Positions 1 through 11,861 of a DNA stretch of 64,000 nucleotides are shown piece after piece (position 1 is the stretch's first letter; each line of letters opens with the position of its first letter). The notes beneath the pieces were generated by a model. That model was not told the origin of the DNA. It worked only from the letters and a program-made list of their open reading frames with translations, and did not search any database. Position numbers and translations under genes: made by a program. This DNA is from Epiperipatus broadwayi (Eukaryota; Onychophora; Udeonychophora; Euonychophora; Peripatidae): positions 1,428,001-1,492,000 of the forward strand of contig JAQFVV010006199.1 in the NCBI GenBank assembly GCA_028023455.1, read 5' to 3'.

Positions 1-560
1 ACATTTTAGTAAGTTTTGATGTGCAAAGTTTATTTCCAAATGTATCTAGAGATGAAATGTTAATTATTATAAGAAAAAAATTAAGAAAATAATTAAATTA
101 GAATGTTACCTACAAACTAGAAAATGAATCCAATTGATAGTATAATGGAACTCTTAAACATTCTGCATAATAATAATACAGAATTCTTTGATCACAGTCA
201 TTTTTGATTAATGACATTTATAAGAAAGATTGAAAATATAATTATAAATATTACTTAACCACTCAAAAACCTAGCTTCACTATGATATTAATACTTTTAT
301 TATATGGACACATGGTGAAGCACTATTAGATTCGGGCACACATCAACCACATATTTTTCAATTAAATTCACACCAAAATAAGAAGAAGAATGAAAATTAG
401 TATTTTTAGGTATTCATATGGCAAATCTATCTTTTAACGAAATCAAAATCACTGCTGATAGAAAAAATTCATAGACACCTGAAAATATATTGTCTTTGTA
501 GATTAGAGCAAATGAGTTTTATTTCAGAAGTCAGTGACTGGAGGAAAAAAAGACACACAA
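1..560 (+). pseudogene. Penelope-like element reverse transcriptase, 3' part, degenerate
   Basis: Reverse transcriptase fragment of a Penelope-like retroelement, entering from the left edge. In frame 3, from about base 6, the translation reads I-L-V-S-F-D-V-Q-S-L-F-P-N-V, matching the Penelope RT block usually written VSFDVxSLFTNVP. Next come a leucine-rich stretch ending N-T-E-F-F-D (about 130-205), a block containing I-W-T-H-G-E-A-L (about 290-325) like the segment after the RT catalytic box, and a V-F-L-G-I stretch (about 398-415) like the family's FLDI. The blocks lie in different frames with several stops, so this copy is dead. The catalytic DD pair is not recognisable: the equivalent region reads Y-D-I-N-T-F. 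No GIY-YIG domain follows here. The family call is good, the exact end is not. Confidence 0.72.
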
Positions 561-600
561 GAACAAATTCTTATGAAAAATTAATTTTTTTATTAGCTAT

Positions 601-3319
601 CTTTAAGATAGACAGCAAAAAGGAATATCAAAACAAAAGCAAAGAGAGGTTATAATATATATTGTAACCGAATAAAAAGTTGGCATACAGGTTTGAACAG
701 CATTTTATAACTGACATGAAATGATGATGATGAAATAACCATTATTATTTTCCTTAAAGTTAGAATGTCATTTGTAACAAATCAAAACTCTAATATCATC
801 TGAATAAAATATAGCTCTGCCATCGATCACCTTATGTAATAGAATGAAAATGAGCCCTGAAGTTGGACATCACTTATAAGTGAATAAAATGTAAATCAAA
901 TAAAAATAATACTAATTTTATAATGCCCTGTGAATAATAGTATTATTCATAGCAGAATAGATCTAATATACTAAGGTAACAAATGCTAATCAATAAATAA
1001 TCATTAAATATTTAAAATAAATCTTTATTTAATCACATATCTGACTGTTAACCATACTAAAACAAAACAGTGATGATAACCTTTATGATAGCATCATGAC
1101 TTTAGACAGCATTTAGCATAAAGAGAAAACAAATAAAATTATTATTTCACACACCCTAAATATAAACCTGACTTAAAATAAAGCAATTAAACCAAATATT
1201 ACTGTCTCAAAACAACAACATATGCCTAAGACATATTTCACTTATAATCAAATGAAAATAATGATTAATAATTCAACAACCAAATTTTAATATACCTAAC
1301 AAAATAAACATTGCTTAGAATAATATAAGCTTGTACTAAAATTTAATAATGTTCATATATAAATAAAATAATTTATGAATGATTGAGATAACAACTTTAG
1401 TATGTCCTATAAGTTTACAATATTCTTAATGTCTAAATAAATATGCTACCCAATAATTAATTTTCAGTCTCAATTAAATGAAATAAATTATATTAACTCA
1501 GCCATGCTATATTTTTAGATTAATTTACTCTTATTAATTACACTATTTATACCAAGGTAAAATAATAATGATATAATATCAATAAACCTATAAGATAATC
1601 TTGAATATATAATACCCAATCATTTCAATATATACAAAAGCAGTAGATTTCTATTGGACATTTACTTGAAGTATAATTAACTAATCATATTAATTTATTT
1701 AAATTTTTAGTAACAGAATTATTAAAACTATATATTATATCAATCAAAACATATAAAAGAAGTATTAGCATTTATTAAAATTTAATATTTAATTGAATTT
1801 ATGATCCACAGCAACTAAATTTTAAATATAAAGCAAATAATTTTGACTTACAACAGAACAAAATATACTATCAGCTTTATTACTGAATAAGATTATGAGT
1901 CTTTTTGACTAACCATGAACTAAATATAGTACTTATCCAATCAATAATAATTTAGATAAAAGATACAAATATTTTATTGTGATTCTCATATAAAGTTTGT
2001 ATCTAGTCAATCTAATCAGATAATAACTATAGAATTCAATACATATATATAATAACCATAATCACTTATCAATCTTGGGATTCGATTTCTGGATTATGTG
2101 ATATAGTTATTTGAAATAAATGTTATGATGTAGACAGTTTATCATCTCATTCAAATATTATTAATCAATAAATTCATATTGCAGACTTGGACAATAATCA
2201 GACAAGTTTGTTTTATTTAAGTTAAATTAAAATTTATTAATAAATGAATAACAATTATATAATAAAATATATTTATGATAAATAGATCATAAACAATTGA
2301 TATATATATACTTGATCTAATTGAATGTACTATAAATCATTAATTGACATTAATTTAATATTTAAGTATGTGATGAATTATGAATCTCCTATTATTTAAT
2401 ACCAAATACGAAACTTATACATCTATATAACATGAATATGTTGCAGGACATTCAGACTTTTTAAAATACAAAAGAGTTTAATATATATATCCTCATCTAT
2501 ACTATATATAAAAATATAATTAATCAATATATATATATATACAAAGATGAATCTAGTTATTTGTTAATAAAATTGAAGAGAACAAAGTAAAGTGAATATT
2601 TACAAATCTTTTTGAACTTTTAATATAAATGATATACCTGAAGTTAATTTAAAATCAGTAAAAAATATGAATATATTTTAAATATTAAAATAATAATTAC
2701 TATACCATAAGATATGAATTTACATTTAGGAAAACATCACTTTTATAATTTGGTATGTAAATAGATTATTTAATTTAAATGAAGATAAACAAATGTATAT
2801 ATGACATATATAAATAAATGACCTGAATGAGAATTTTTAAATATTGTATTTCTAGAATGGCTTCACAGTTTTGATGTCTATTTCAAGCCATAAACTGATA
2901 GTATGTCCATGTCCAGAGAAGATATATATTTGTGAAAAGTTTAAATCCAAAATATATTTGATCAATTACAATGTTTTATGTATATGTCCAAATTATCCTT
3001 TCAAATAATAATTATTTGGTTTATATGATATAACACTTATAAGTAATAGTTTATATTCACAAGGATATAAAGATATATCTTTTTATGAACAAATATTTCA
3101 AAATATGATGAATGAATAGATCTAGCTTTATTTACAATGATATGATGGGAAATTAAACTGATTCATATCTTAGAAAAAAATGATCAATCAATCTAATAAA
3201 ATTACACAGACAGGTAGATATGACACTTGTACACCTTTTGACATTTGTATTCTATCTTTAAAAATATATGTCACATCCATTTTAAAGGATAAAAATATTC
3301 AGATGAATTTAAAAGCATG
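601..3319. other. AT-rich non-coding DNA
   Basis: No supported ORF, RNA gene or recognisable repeat. Many short (AT)n runs, for example around 2525-2545, and scattered TAA-rich sequence. Confidence 0.6.
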
Positions 3320-3511
3320 AGACATCACATGATGTTAATAATTGTACCAAACTCTCCATACAGTAGTGGCATGAAAGGCAAACTTTCTTTATCAATGGAT
3401 TAATGAGATGTTGGATGAGTAGGCACTAGATAGGGATTTTATGCACAAACCTTCCTGCATTCATTGATTAAGAAGGCTTGCACTTGGTGGCACTACTGTA
3501 TGGAGAGTTTG
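3320..3511. mobile_element. Foldback/palindrome-family element, copy A
   Basis: Ends are an inverted pair: CAAACTCTCCATACAGTAG at 3348 and its complement ending at 3511. The inside holds GAGTAGGCACTAGATAGGG, shared with copies at 34.0, 36.8 and 37.6 kb. The left lead-in ATCACATGATG (about 3324) is also shared with the copies at 36.8 and 37.6 kb. Compared with the complete copy at 36780, most of the left palindrome arm and the centre are missing. No ORF. No clear target duplication. Confidence 0.7.
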
Positions 3512-4281
3512 ATAATATTATTCTGATGGTTTATGGCATAATGAAGCAATTTTGATGATTTTTACCTTTTATGATAAATTATCATTTTCCCATAAAATTT
3601 TCTTGACAATGCTGCCTAGTCTGTAGGAAGATAACGTTGCTTATTACCCCTCCATTTTATTTAGTCAACTATATAAAGGAAATAAAAAGAAAATCATATA
3701 AAGAAATTTTTACAAGCAAAAACAAGAGAGAATCATTTCAAACTATTCAATCCTATTTATAAGATTTTTTTTATTTATTATTCAACAAATAAAAGTAAAT
3801 ATTTTGGAATTATTACATGCAACAAAAATTTACATTTCAAAATACCAATACTATTTTCCATTTCAACAAAAAATAAACAATTTATGGTACATTCTCACTA
3901 TATTACAATGAAAGTATATTTTTATACACATTTCTTTAGTATAATATCAGACAAATAAAAAGGATAAATATATTTGAAATATTAAATATTTATTGTATTG
4001 TTTATAATTTACTATCATGAATGTAGTAATAAAAATGAAACATATAACAAAAGAATAGTAATTTTGTCCAAACTATATACTTCACTATTCGCATTTTTTT
4101 TTTAAAATAAATAAAGTCAATTTACAATCCTATAATACAATTAATAATAAACAATTTTACATTAAAGTTATCATTGTCATAGCAACACAGTTAATATTTC
4201 ATAAGTCACTATTTAAAAATTAAACAAAATTACAACTCACATCTTACCAAATACTGGAATATGTCTCAGATTTCAGTAGAT

Positions 4282-4326
<45 letters not shown>

Positions 4327-6480
4327 AATCAGACAAGTTTAGGAAACTGAGTCATTAATGCAATGGCAGAACTGCATTTGAATGTTATAGCATATTGTAA
4401 GAATTTTAATTTCTTCAATGCCTAAACTTGAAAGATTGAAAAACAAGAATTCTATCTGTAAATTTCCATGTGAATATAGAAGGACAATCATTAATAAAAT
4501 TACCTGCCCTATAGAAAAAATTGTCAAAATAATGATGAGATGGAAACGGTTGTATTTAAAGTAGCAGCAAATGGATGTACTGATAAATATGAATTCAATT
4601 GGAAAACTATAAGAATATTGGAAAAAGAATTAAGACTACAGTTTAAATAAATTGTTCACATGATAATGCCAAATTATTATTTAAGACAGCCCAGTATGAT
4701 AATCCATAATGTTTGAAAAGATTGTATCACTTTAAGTTTAATGTTGACAAATCTAAAAATTACTGGCTCTATCTTTATGTTATTCTACTATTTAACCAGA
4801 ACAGTAGCATTTCAAGAAGGGAGTAGAAAATATCCTTTGGAAATGTTGTGTTCTTTACTAACCTGTGTGTTTTTATTAATTATTAAATATAATTAGGAAA
4901 AAAATAAATAAAATTTGATTTTTTTCTAACAATTGTTAACAATTCAGTTAGACAATGGAAATACTTCAATGTATTATAATAAGTACAAGTAAAAGACTAT
5001 TATCAAAAATCTTAAAAAAAAAACCAAAAACATTATTTATAAGGTAAGTTGCCTATGAAGGTAATTATTATAGAATTTGTAAAAATACATGTGGAAAGTT
5101 TTCATAGATAAGTTTTATTATTCAAGTGTTTGTTTAGCATGTAAACAGTTGAAAATGGTAAATTCACAACTCCAGAATGAATTTCTAGTTGCAAAACAAA
5201 ACAAACTTCTGTTTAGTCAAAGAAATATAGAATCATTGTATTCAGCTTATTGTGATTTGTCTTTTTAAATAATTAAATGATTATTTTTTATGTTACCCAA
5301 GTCTTCTTGGCAACAGATAATGTATTTATGCAATATCCTAAATATCTACATCTTGTTATGGGTTAGGAAATTATATGTAAAAAAAACCCCCACAAATTTA
5401 TATAATAAAACAGGTAACTCTCTAGGTAAATTGATTTTGCATATTTTTTTCTTCTTAACTAGCAATGACATTGATAAAAATACAATAATATCTTTATTTT
5501 AAGTAATAAAGAAAAAATAAACAAACAAATACTCTTTTTTTTTTTATAAAAAAAATAAAAAATTATATATATATTTATTACAGAGAAAAGCATTTTCTTT
5601 CAATCAAAAACAATAAAATAATGTCAGAGTAATGTTTATTTCTATACAGTTACTTTACAATTGTAAAATTTTAATTAAAGTTGTTACGCCCATGTCCGAA
5701 TGTTCAAAACTGGGTGGAGCTTGAAATTTTTTTTAAGTATAGGAGGATTTAAGTTGCTTATAAATTAATTAATAAGTGAATATCTCAAACAAACATATGT
5801 GTATTAATACACTGACTGAATAAAAAATATGATAATTTTGATACAACTAAGATGGTTGACCCTTGCTTCATCTTTGAAAGCAAGCTTGTTTTATAACTAT
5901 TTGTCTAAAGAAATGTAATTTTTGTTTGTAATATTTTTAGACCAAATCAGACATTTAGGTGTATATGTTTATACTAATCTAGCAAAATTGTTAAGGAAAG
6001 CAAGTTAGATTAAACTTAGACAAAATAATCATTAAAATTTTTCAGTGTAAGAGTAATAGAGACAGTGAACTTTGATTTAGTGAATAATAATGACCTATAG
6101 TATAAGTTTCTAACTTATTTAAAAATATTTTTTTTTTAATATTTTACATCTATTTTTAGTCGCCTTAAATATAGAAAGTGGAAAAGCAGTATGTGTTTTT
6201 AAAACAATGGTGCAATTATCACAAAGGCTAAGAAACGGATATTTTGAGGCAGTATTTCCAAATCAGAATGGCTATATAATACTCGCGGACACATTTATTT
6301 CTTTTATAAATTTCTAGTTACAAAAAAATTCTGAATTAAAGTATTTTATTCATAGATACCCCCCCCCCATTTAAAAATGTCATTTAATGATCACTTTCGT
6401 GCTTTTTTAAAAATATTAGAAATTTTTGTGACACTCTCTATATATAATCATATTGCATTTCAAAACTATAATGGTTTTTT
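3512..6480. other. AT-rich non-coding DNA with a microsatellite
   Basis: Holds a perfect (AT)n tract at about 4285-4322 and a C9 run near 6360. The two short ORFs here (4339-4527 minus, 5290-5502 plus) have composition like the surrounding DNA and no recognisable motif, so they are treated as chance. Confidence 0.55.
4285..4322. repeat. (AT)n microsatellite
   Basis: About 19 uninterrupted AT units, visible directly. Confidence 0.95.
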
Positions 6481-6510
6481 ATTTTATTTTATAAATATCT
6501 AACACAAAGG

Positions 6511-6912
6511 CTAAGATGTTTCCATAGCAACATGTTCTTCAGTATGTTTTCCTTTTTCTGCAGCAAGACGAGATGCTTTCTTCTTTTCTAAAATTCTTTT
6601 ACGATTTTTATCCATCTTCAGTTTAACAATCACCACCTTCGATGGCTGAATACCAACCAACATGTACAGCTGCACCATTGGCTTTCTCTCTCTCTGTAGT
6701 CTTTCAATATAAATACAAAATTTTTTACGATAAACTTGTACAACTTTACCAACTTGTTGACCTTTATAATGTCCACGAACAACCTTCTTACATAGTACTT
6801 CTGTTGTAATTCTTTAGTTTTACTTGTAAACAGTTAACAGGCAAAATGATTATCGACATTTTTATGAAAGCACTTTGAATAAAATGAATTTCTTGAAGTC
6901 ATAAAAGTTTTT
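6511..6912 (-). pseudogene. RPL26: Ribosomal protein L26 (uL24) processed pseudogene
   Basis: Large-subunit ribosomal protein L26 copy, non-functional. Reading the minus strand from about 6790 down to the TAG at 6511-6513 gives one open frame with [18 protein letters not shown], then [13 protein letters not shown], then [16 protein letters not shown], and a lysine-rich tail ending H-V-A-M-E-T-S. These are hallmark L26 blocks (KOW-type segment and basic tail). Upstream, about 6800-6912, are eroded N-terminal blocks: F-M-T-S, then [10 protein letters not shown] in another frame with a stop. A segment of about 11 residues that follows Y-N-V-R-S in the functional family is deleted. There is no intron, and an AATAAA-bearing A-rich tract follows the stop on the minus strand (about 6470-6500). 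Intron loss plus the A-rich tail favour retroposition. The tail M-E-T is reminiscent of insect L26. Confidence 0.9.
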
Positions 6913-6920
6913 CTCTGGAA

Positions 6921-8507
6921 AAAAAAATACTGAAGTTAATTAATTTTAATGAAGTAACAAATACATTAATTACATATAAAATCTTCCTATATTAATCTTT
7001 ATAATGTGACTGACTATTAAGATTTTCTTAGAAAAGGATTTTAATGAAACAAAATGCAAAAATTTAAAACAGTTGGCCATATTAAATTTTAAATAGATTG
7101 AAAGTATCTTTTTTAAATTTATTTTACAAACAAGAGCAATCTTTCTCTTTCTCTCTCTACTAGTCCAACCCTATTATTGTAAGCTTAAATAATTTAATTT
7201 CTAGATTCTAGTGCAAATTTATTTACTATCCTTAGGAATAGTTCTTGGATTTTGTTTTTATTAAGAGAATTTTGAATTCAAAACTGGTGCTTTAATGCAG
7301 TTATGCATTTGATACTTTATTTTACTGAGAATTTGTTTAGTTTTAAAATAATTAGAGAATTAAAAGTTTTGATTGAGAGTTGTACTGTTTGAGGGTTAAT
7401 ATTTTATTTATTCATCTTCAAATTATATTTTATAAAATAAATTAGATTATTTTTAATGATTGTTTGTAAAAAGAAAATAAATCTTTAGTGAGATTAAAAG
7501 ACATTTTTAAAATGGAAAATTTTATTTACTGAGAATGTAGATATAGGAAATTGTAAAACAGTGCAACTTTATTTAAATGAAATGGTTAATGATTATTGTC
7601 TAGAAATGGTGAAGTTATGAGATGAGAAAAGAATGATTCCTTTATCTTATTGAATTCCTAATAAATTTTAGTTTTATAGGGTAGAATGCTTTGAATAATG
7701 TGCTAAGCATTTTTTTATGAAATTTGTAATAAGATAGTGACGAGCATAAGTGTAAATGAAACTATAAAAATACGGATATTAGTTGGACATACAACCTACT
7801 GATATTTTTTGAGAGCTTGGTTATTTAAGAATAATTGGGCTGATAAAATTGAAATGAAAATTGTTATTGTTAAACAAACTCATTTTTAGGGATGGGTTTG
7901 TTACGTGAGTTCTTAATATTGGAATCCTTGCATAGGTCAAGGCAATGTAAAGTATCAAAGTTAATATTTTCTGGATTGATTTCTAATTGAGTTAAATAAA
8001 ATAAAATATCAGCTTAATGGAATTTATATAATTTTTGCATATGATTTCCTGATCATCTAACCAATATGATTATTTATTAAAGTTAATAAGTTAAATAAAT
8101 CTTTTGAAAGTAATTTTCTACACATCAGAAAAATATTTAATTTTAAAATGAATCATTTGGGTTTTTTCATATTTGATTTTAAGAAAAGAAAATATTATGT
8201 AAGACTACAAACAAAGAATGGCAAATTGAACATAAAATTTCCCCCCTTTCAGTGTGAGAATAATGGAGTTATGTGGCAATAATTCAATAGTATATCTCTT
8301 ACCTTTTCATTTAATGCTTCCCGTATTTCTAAATCACCAGGTTACTGTTAGAAACACAAATACTGTATTATTTTGAACATAAGATACCCCCAAATTTAAG
8401 ATTCAATAGGATTTTAAGTTTGAAAAATTGGAAAAAATAAAAATGATTTTATTGAAAAATAAGAAACATTTTTATTTACTTAAATATGAACAATAAGCTC
8501 ACCTAAT
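6921..8507. other. AT-rich non-coding DNA
   Basis: No supported gene or repeat. A short CT run lies at 7140-7160. Confidence 0.55.
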
Positions 8508-8700
8508 TTATTGCAAATCTTCTTCAGACATATTTTCACTTTCTACATCTTCATTTTCAGAATTTGAATTCTTGTCTTCACCATTCCACCAGGGTATATC
8601 ATCTTCAGGTCATTTAAATAGTTAGCTGTGCAACATTTTAAGAAAGATTTTTTTTTGAAAATTTCTTCAGGTATATCTTTCCAAGACTAAAATTCAGTCA
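8508..8700 (-). pseudogene. pogo/Tigger-type transposase, C-terminal fragment
   Basis: Reads on the minus strand as S-W-K-D-I-P-E-E-I-F-K-K-K-S-F-L-K-C-C (about 8695 to 8632), then in a shifted frame P-E-D-D-I-P-W-W-N-G-E-D and a long acidic/serine tail with many E and D, stopping at TAA 8508-8510. Pogo/Tigger-like DDE transposases and their POGK-type domesticated relatives end in a W-x-x-(I/L)-P-x-E-x-(I/V)-x-x-S-F-x-K-C-G-I-S-N block followed by E-D-D and an acidic tail, which is the pattern here. The DDE core and DNA-binding domains are absent. At least one frameshift near 8615 makes it dead. A terminal exon of a domesticated gene is possible, but the frameshift argues against it. Confidence 0.6.
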
Positions 8701-8719
8701 AAATTATACATATATTATT

Positions 8720-9112
8720 TGCATTACAAACCTGTTTTTTAGTGTAAATATCCCCCTTCCCCCAGATTTTAAAATATGATATTGACATTTAATGTTATCA
8801 GTAAATCTTTTTTCTTTTGATTAAAAATCTTTTCTAAATTGCAAGTTAATAATTTATCACATTATTAAAGTAAATGAAAGTTTTTTAAAAATAAATTTCT
8901 CTTTATAATTGGTAAAAATAATGTATAGTGGTCAACGTAAAATATACTTTTTTCATCCAGTTACAAATTACAATCATACTTCATTGATTTCTTTCTCAAT
9001 TTGCTTTTTGTAAAAGTAGATTTTTCTATTAAAATTTGAATCATTCTTCTAAAATAATTTATATTTTTACAAATATATGTGTAAAAAAGGAATGTTTTTA
9101 CTTTGAAATTAA
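8720..9112. other. Non-coding DNA with one half of a 50-bp direct repeat
   Basis: Holds ATTGACATTTAATGTTA followed by CTTTTTTCTTTTGATTAAAA at about 8778-8831. A near-identical block lies at about 11220-11270, beyond the Penelope element, so the two blocks bracket it. No ORF. Confidence 0.6.
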
Positions 9113-9233
9113 AACAAAGATATAGTAACTGTTAAAATGGTTGTCAGGCACTTTCTTGTGTAGAAACAAGAAACAGTCAATCAGAATGAAGGTAGGTTTT
9201 TATCTTATTGTTTTATTGATTTATTAGTTTTTT
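9113..9233 (-). repeat. Left pseudo-LTR of the Penelope-like element
   Basis: Direct copy of the block at 10978-11096. Both contain a short run around AAACAGTCAATCA / AAACAACCAATCA and end TTGATTTATTAGTT. Divergence is substantial, so the copy is old. Confidence 0.65.
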
Positions 9234-9451
9234 AAAATTTTGAACATATAAATGTTAAGACAGTTATAAAGAAAAAGTAGGAATATTATTTTAAATATTG
9301 GCTTTATTCATGCTGAGCATGCCTTCAGTACAATGCATACTATAATCATAGTTACCTTACATTAATATTTTGGTAGTATTTAAGTATATTGTTTATATTT
9401 AAATTCATTTTAATTTATTGTGTAGTTATATAATTTTTATATGAAATCTTC

Positions 9452-10900
9452 TTAGAGAGCCCATTTTTTCCAAATAGGGGTGCTGGTATCTTTTTTATTT
9501 ATTGTGAATTGATCTTTGGCTAAGGTCCAAGCCTCTTTAATTTTTTTTATTCTCCCTCTCAGTTCAAACAATTTTGGCTTTAAATCAATCAAATTTATGT
9601 TCTTTAAAAATGGAGGAGTATTCATTACTTCCTTTAGCTCTATTATAGAGATAATTACTCTGGGCCAATTTTGTAGATAGATTGGCTTTTGATTCACCAT
9701 GGCCTGAGTGCAAGAGATTTTAAAACTATTTGATGAGCCAATACAGTGGATAAATTTATCTGAATAAATTCTTTTTAATTTTCTAGATATTTTTGATATA
9801 TATAGTAAGTTAGTATCTTCAGGTTTAGACTATAGTGGGTTTTTTTTTCATTTTGTTGTAGAATCTCGATCATGCAATAAAATTTATTAATATTGTATTC
9901 CATATTTTGTAGAACCTTAATTTACACATCTATGTTATTTTTTTGATCAATTTTGAATTTACACAATTTTGAATTCCTATATAGGAAGGCTTTAAGTTCA
10001 GAAAATTTTTGGGCCATGGGTATTTTTGATTTGGAATAGATTGTACCTTTAATATTTAATGATTTTAGTTACATTGAGTATAGTGAATGTGGCTGATAAG
10101 AATCCAGGAATTTGATATCTTGGTTCTTATCTTCTTTATCAATAGTCCAGATTAATGAAGATGCCTGTTCGAAATAATGATGAATATCTATGATTTCAAT
10201 TGTGCATTAACATCATTTCAACTACATATTTGAAGTAAAGTATGTTGAAGATGAGGAAGTATACTTAGAAATAATTTTATTTTTGATGTTTGATAAGTAT
10301 AGGCTACATATAATGCTACTGAAGGAAAAGCCCATTGGCTATCCATATTGCATATGGCAACTACAACAATATTCTTGCTATTTCATTTTAATGTTTATAT
10401 TATGAACTCTTTTCATTCCATATTATAGTTGACATTATGTAGTATTTCATAAATATATTATATAGATTGTAAATGAGGCATGAAGCCATAAAGCTCTTTA
10501 ACATCTAATAATGCTGTTTTGTAGTTATGTTTTTTTAAGTTTTAAATCTTATTTATAAATTCATAAGATTTGCCTGTGTATATACCAAAGCCTAATTCTT
10601 CAGTTAACCAGGTCACAATCATTTTTGCTGCCTTATAAAAGTACGATACTCCAAAATCTATAATAAGTCTTAATGGGCTGTTCTCTTTATGTTATTTTAT
10701 ATTCACCAATATTCTTGATACTATTGCAGCTGATGGGTACATTTTGAGATATTTGATTTTGGTAAATGCTTTTTCACAGTATTTTCTAAATATGGATGAG
10801 ATAAATTTATCCTTTTTATATTTTAAATTATAGGAGTCTATTTGATTAAATTTGAGATTATTAATTTGCTGGTTTAATTTTAAAGGTTATTCACTATAGT
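9452..10900 (-). pseudogene. Penelope-like reverse transcriptase, degenerate
   Basis: Minus-strand RT of a Penelope-like retroelement, broken by many stops and shifts. From about 10680 it reads S-P-L-R-L-I-I-D-F-G, then T-W-L-T-E-E-L-G, then Y-E-F-I-N-K-I, then T-A-L-L-D-V-K-E-L-Y-G-F-M-P. This is the fixed order of the family's PLRPIVSS..., ...NSxxFxNKI... and VSFDVxSLFTNVP blocks. Near 10340 a block M-D-S-Q-W-A-F-P-S-V-A-L-Y corresponds to the AMGSPLSPxLAxLYM motif. Further down D-I-K-F-L-D-S resembles the FLD block. The last open piece, 9452-9700 (82 codons), contains basic and tryptophan-rich sequence not recognised on its own. No GIY-YIG domain is seen at this locus. Aspartates of the catalytic box are not preserved. 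Confidence 0.7.
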
Positions 10901-10977
10901 TTTCTTAATAAAATAATGGTAAAAAATGGCAAAATAATGTTAAAAAATTCTAAAACATATGTTTTAATTTAAAAATC

Positions 10978-11096
10978 AACACAAAGATATCAGAACTGTC
11001 AAATTTGTTGATAGGTACTATCTTGTGGAGAGAACAATAAACAACCAATCAAGCAAAGTCAGGTTTTTATTTCATCATTGTATTGATTTATTAGTT
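10978..11096 (-). repeat. Right pseudo-LTR of the Penelope-like element
   Basis: Partner of 9113-9233. The adjoining TAAAGGTTATTCA block occurs on both sides of it (10884 and 11111), showing that the repeat unit itself was partly tandem. Confidence 0.65.
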
Positions 11097-11175
11097 GTAA
11101 AAAAATTCTAAAGGTTATTCAGTATGGGTTTCCTGATAAAATAATGGTAAAACCAGCAATATAATGTTAAAAGCA

Positions 11176-11453
11176 GCTGTTTGAGAGAGTGTTAAAGCTA
11201 TTTATAAAATTAATCCAAAAAATATTGACATTTAATGTTAAAACTTTTTTCTTTTGATTAAAAAAGATTTAACAAATTCTATACAATGATATCAATGATT
11301 TTGATCATAATACTATGTGCATGTATAATATAAAGTAAAGATCCATAGAAATAAGATATTAAAAATATTACGTTCAAATTTAAGATGCATCCCTCTTTTA
11401 CAAAGGGTCCAAAATTTAGAAGAAAAAATCATCTTACATTTGAAGTAATACAG
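11176..11453. other. Non-coding spacer
   Basis: Contains the second half (about 11220-11270) of the 50-bp repeat also found at 8778-8831. Nothing else recognised. Confidence 0.55.
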
Positions 11454-11853
11454 CAGGGGTCCCCAACCCTATGCCTGTGGGCATCATGGTGCCCGCAGAC
11501 CATTTTAGTGTACCCACTGCTATTCAAACACGCTAAAAAATTATTTATCTGATACAAATAAATTTAATTTTTAAAATTTCTTATAAATTATTGTATTATA
11601 TTGTAATCAAATTGTAAGGCATACTATATTTTTACACCGTAAAAATATAAATGTTAATTATATGTTAAAATTTTATTTTTGAAATAAATATTTTTTTGTA
11701 CATTATGTGTATTATTAATAACAATATCCAACTATAAATTTACATTGAAAAAATAAATGGTGCCCGCCACCTGGGTGAAAAAACAAATGGTGCCCGCCAC
11801 CTGGCCAGTATTATAGAATATGCTCTTAAGTGCAAAAAGGTTGGGGACCCCTG
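11454..11853. mobile_element. Complete non-autonomous hAT element (MITE)
   Basis: Begins CAGGGGTCCCCAACC and ends GGTTGGGGACCCCTG, perfect 15-bp terminal inverted repeats of hAT type. It is flanked by an exact 8-bp target duplication TAATACAG (11446-11453 and 11854-11861), the hAT signature length. Size is 400 bp with no transposase. Inside, AAATGGTGCCCGCCACCTGG occurs twice in tandem (about 11755-11804), and a related ATGGTGCCCGC lies near the left end. Intact termini and duplication suggest a fairly young insertion. Confidence 0.95.
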
Positions 11854-11861
11854 TAATACAG

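Larger units (their letters stand above)
9113..11175 (-). mobile_element. Penelope-like element flanked by direct repeats (pseudo-LTRs)
   Basis: A minus-strand RT relic lies between two direct repeats. The left repeat (9113-9233) and right repeat (10978-11096) share AACTGT..., GGCACT/GGTACT..., AGGTTTTTAT and TTGATTTATTAGTT in the same order and spacing. Penelope-like elements are known to carry such pseudo-LTRs. The right side also shows a second duplicated block (TAAAGGTTATTCA... AATAATGTTAAAA at about 10884-10945 and again 11111-11174), so it is a partial tandem. The exact ends were not resolved. Confidence 0.7.
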
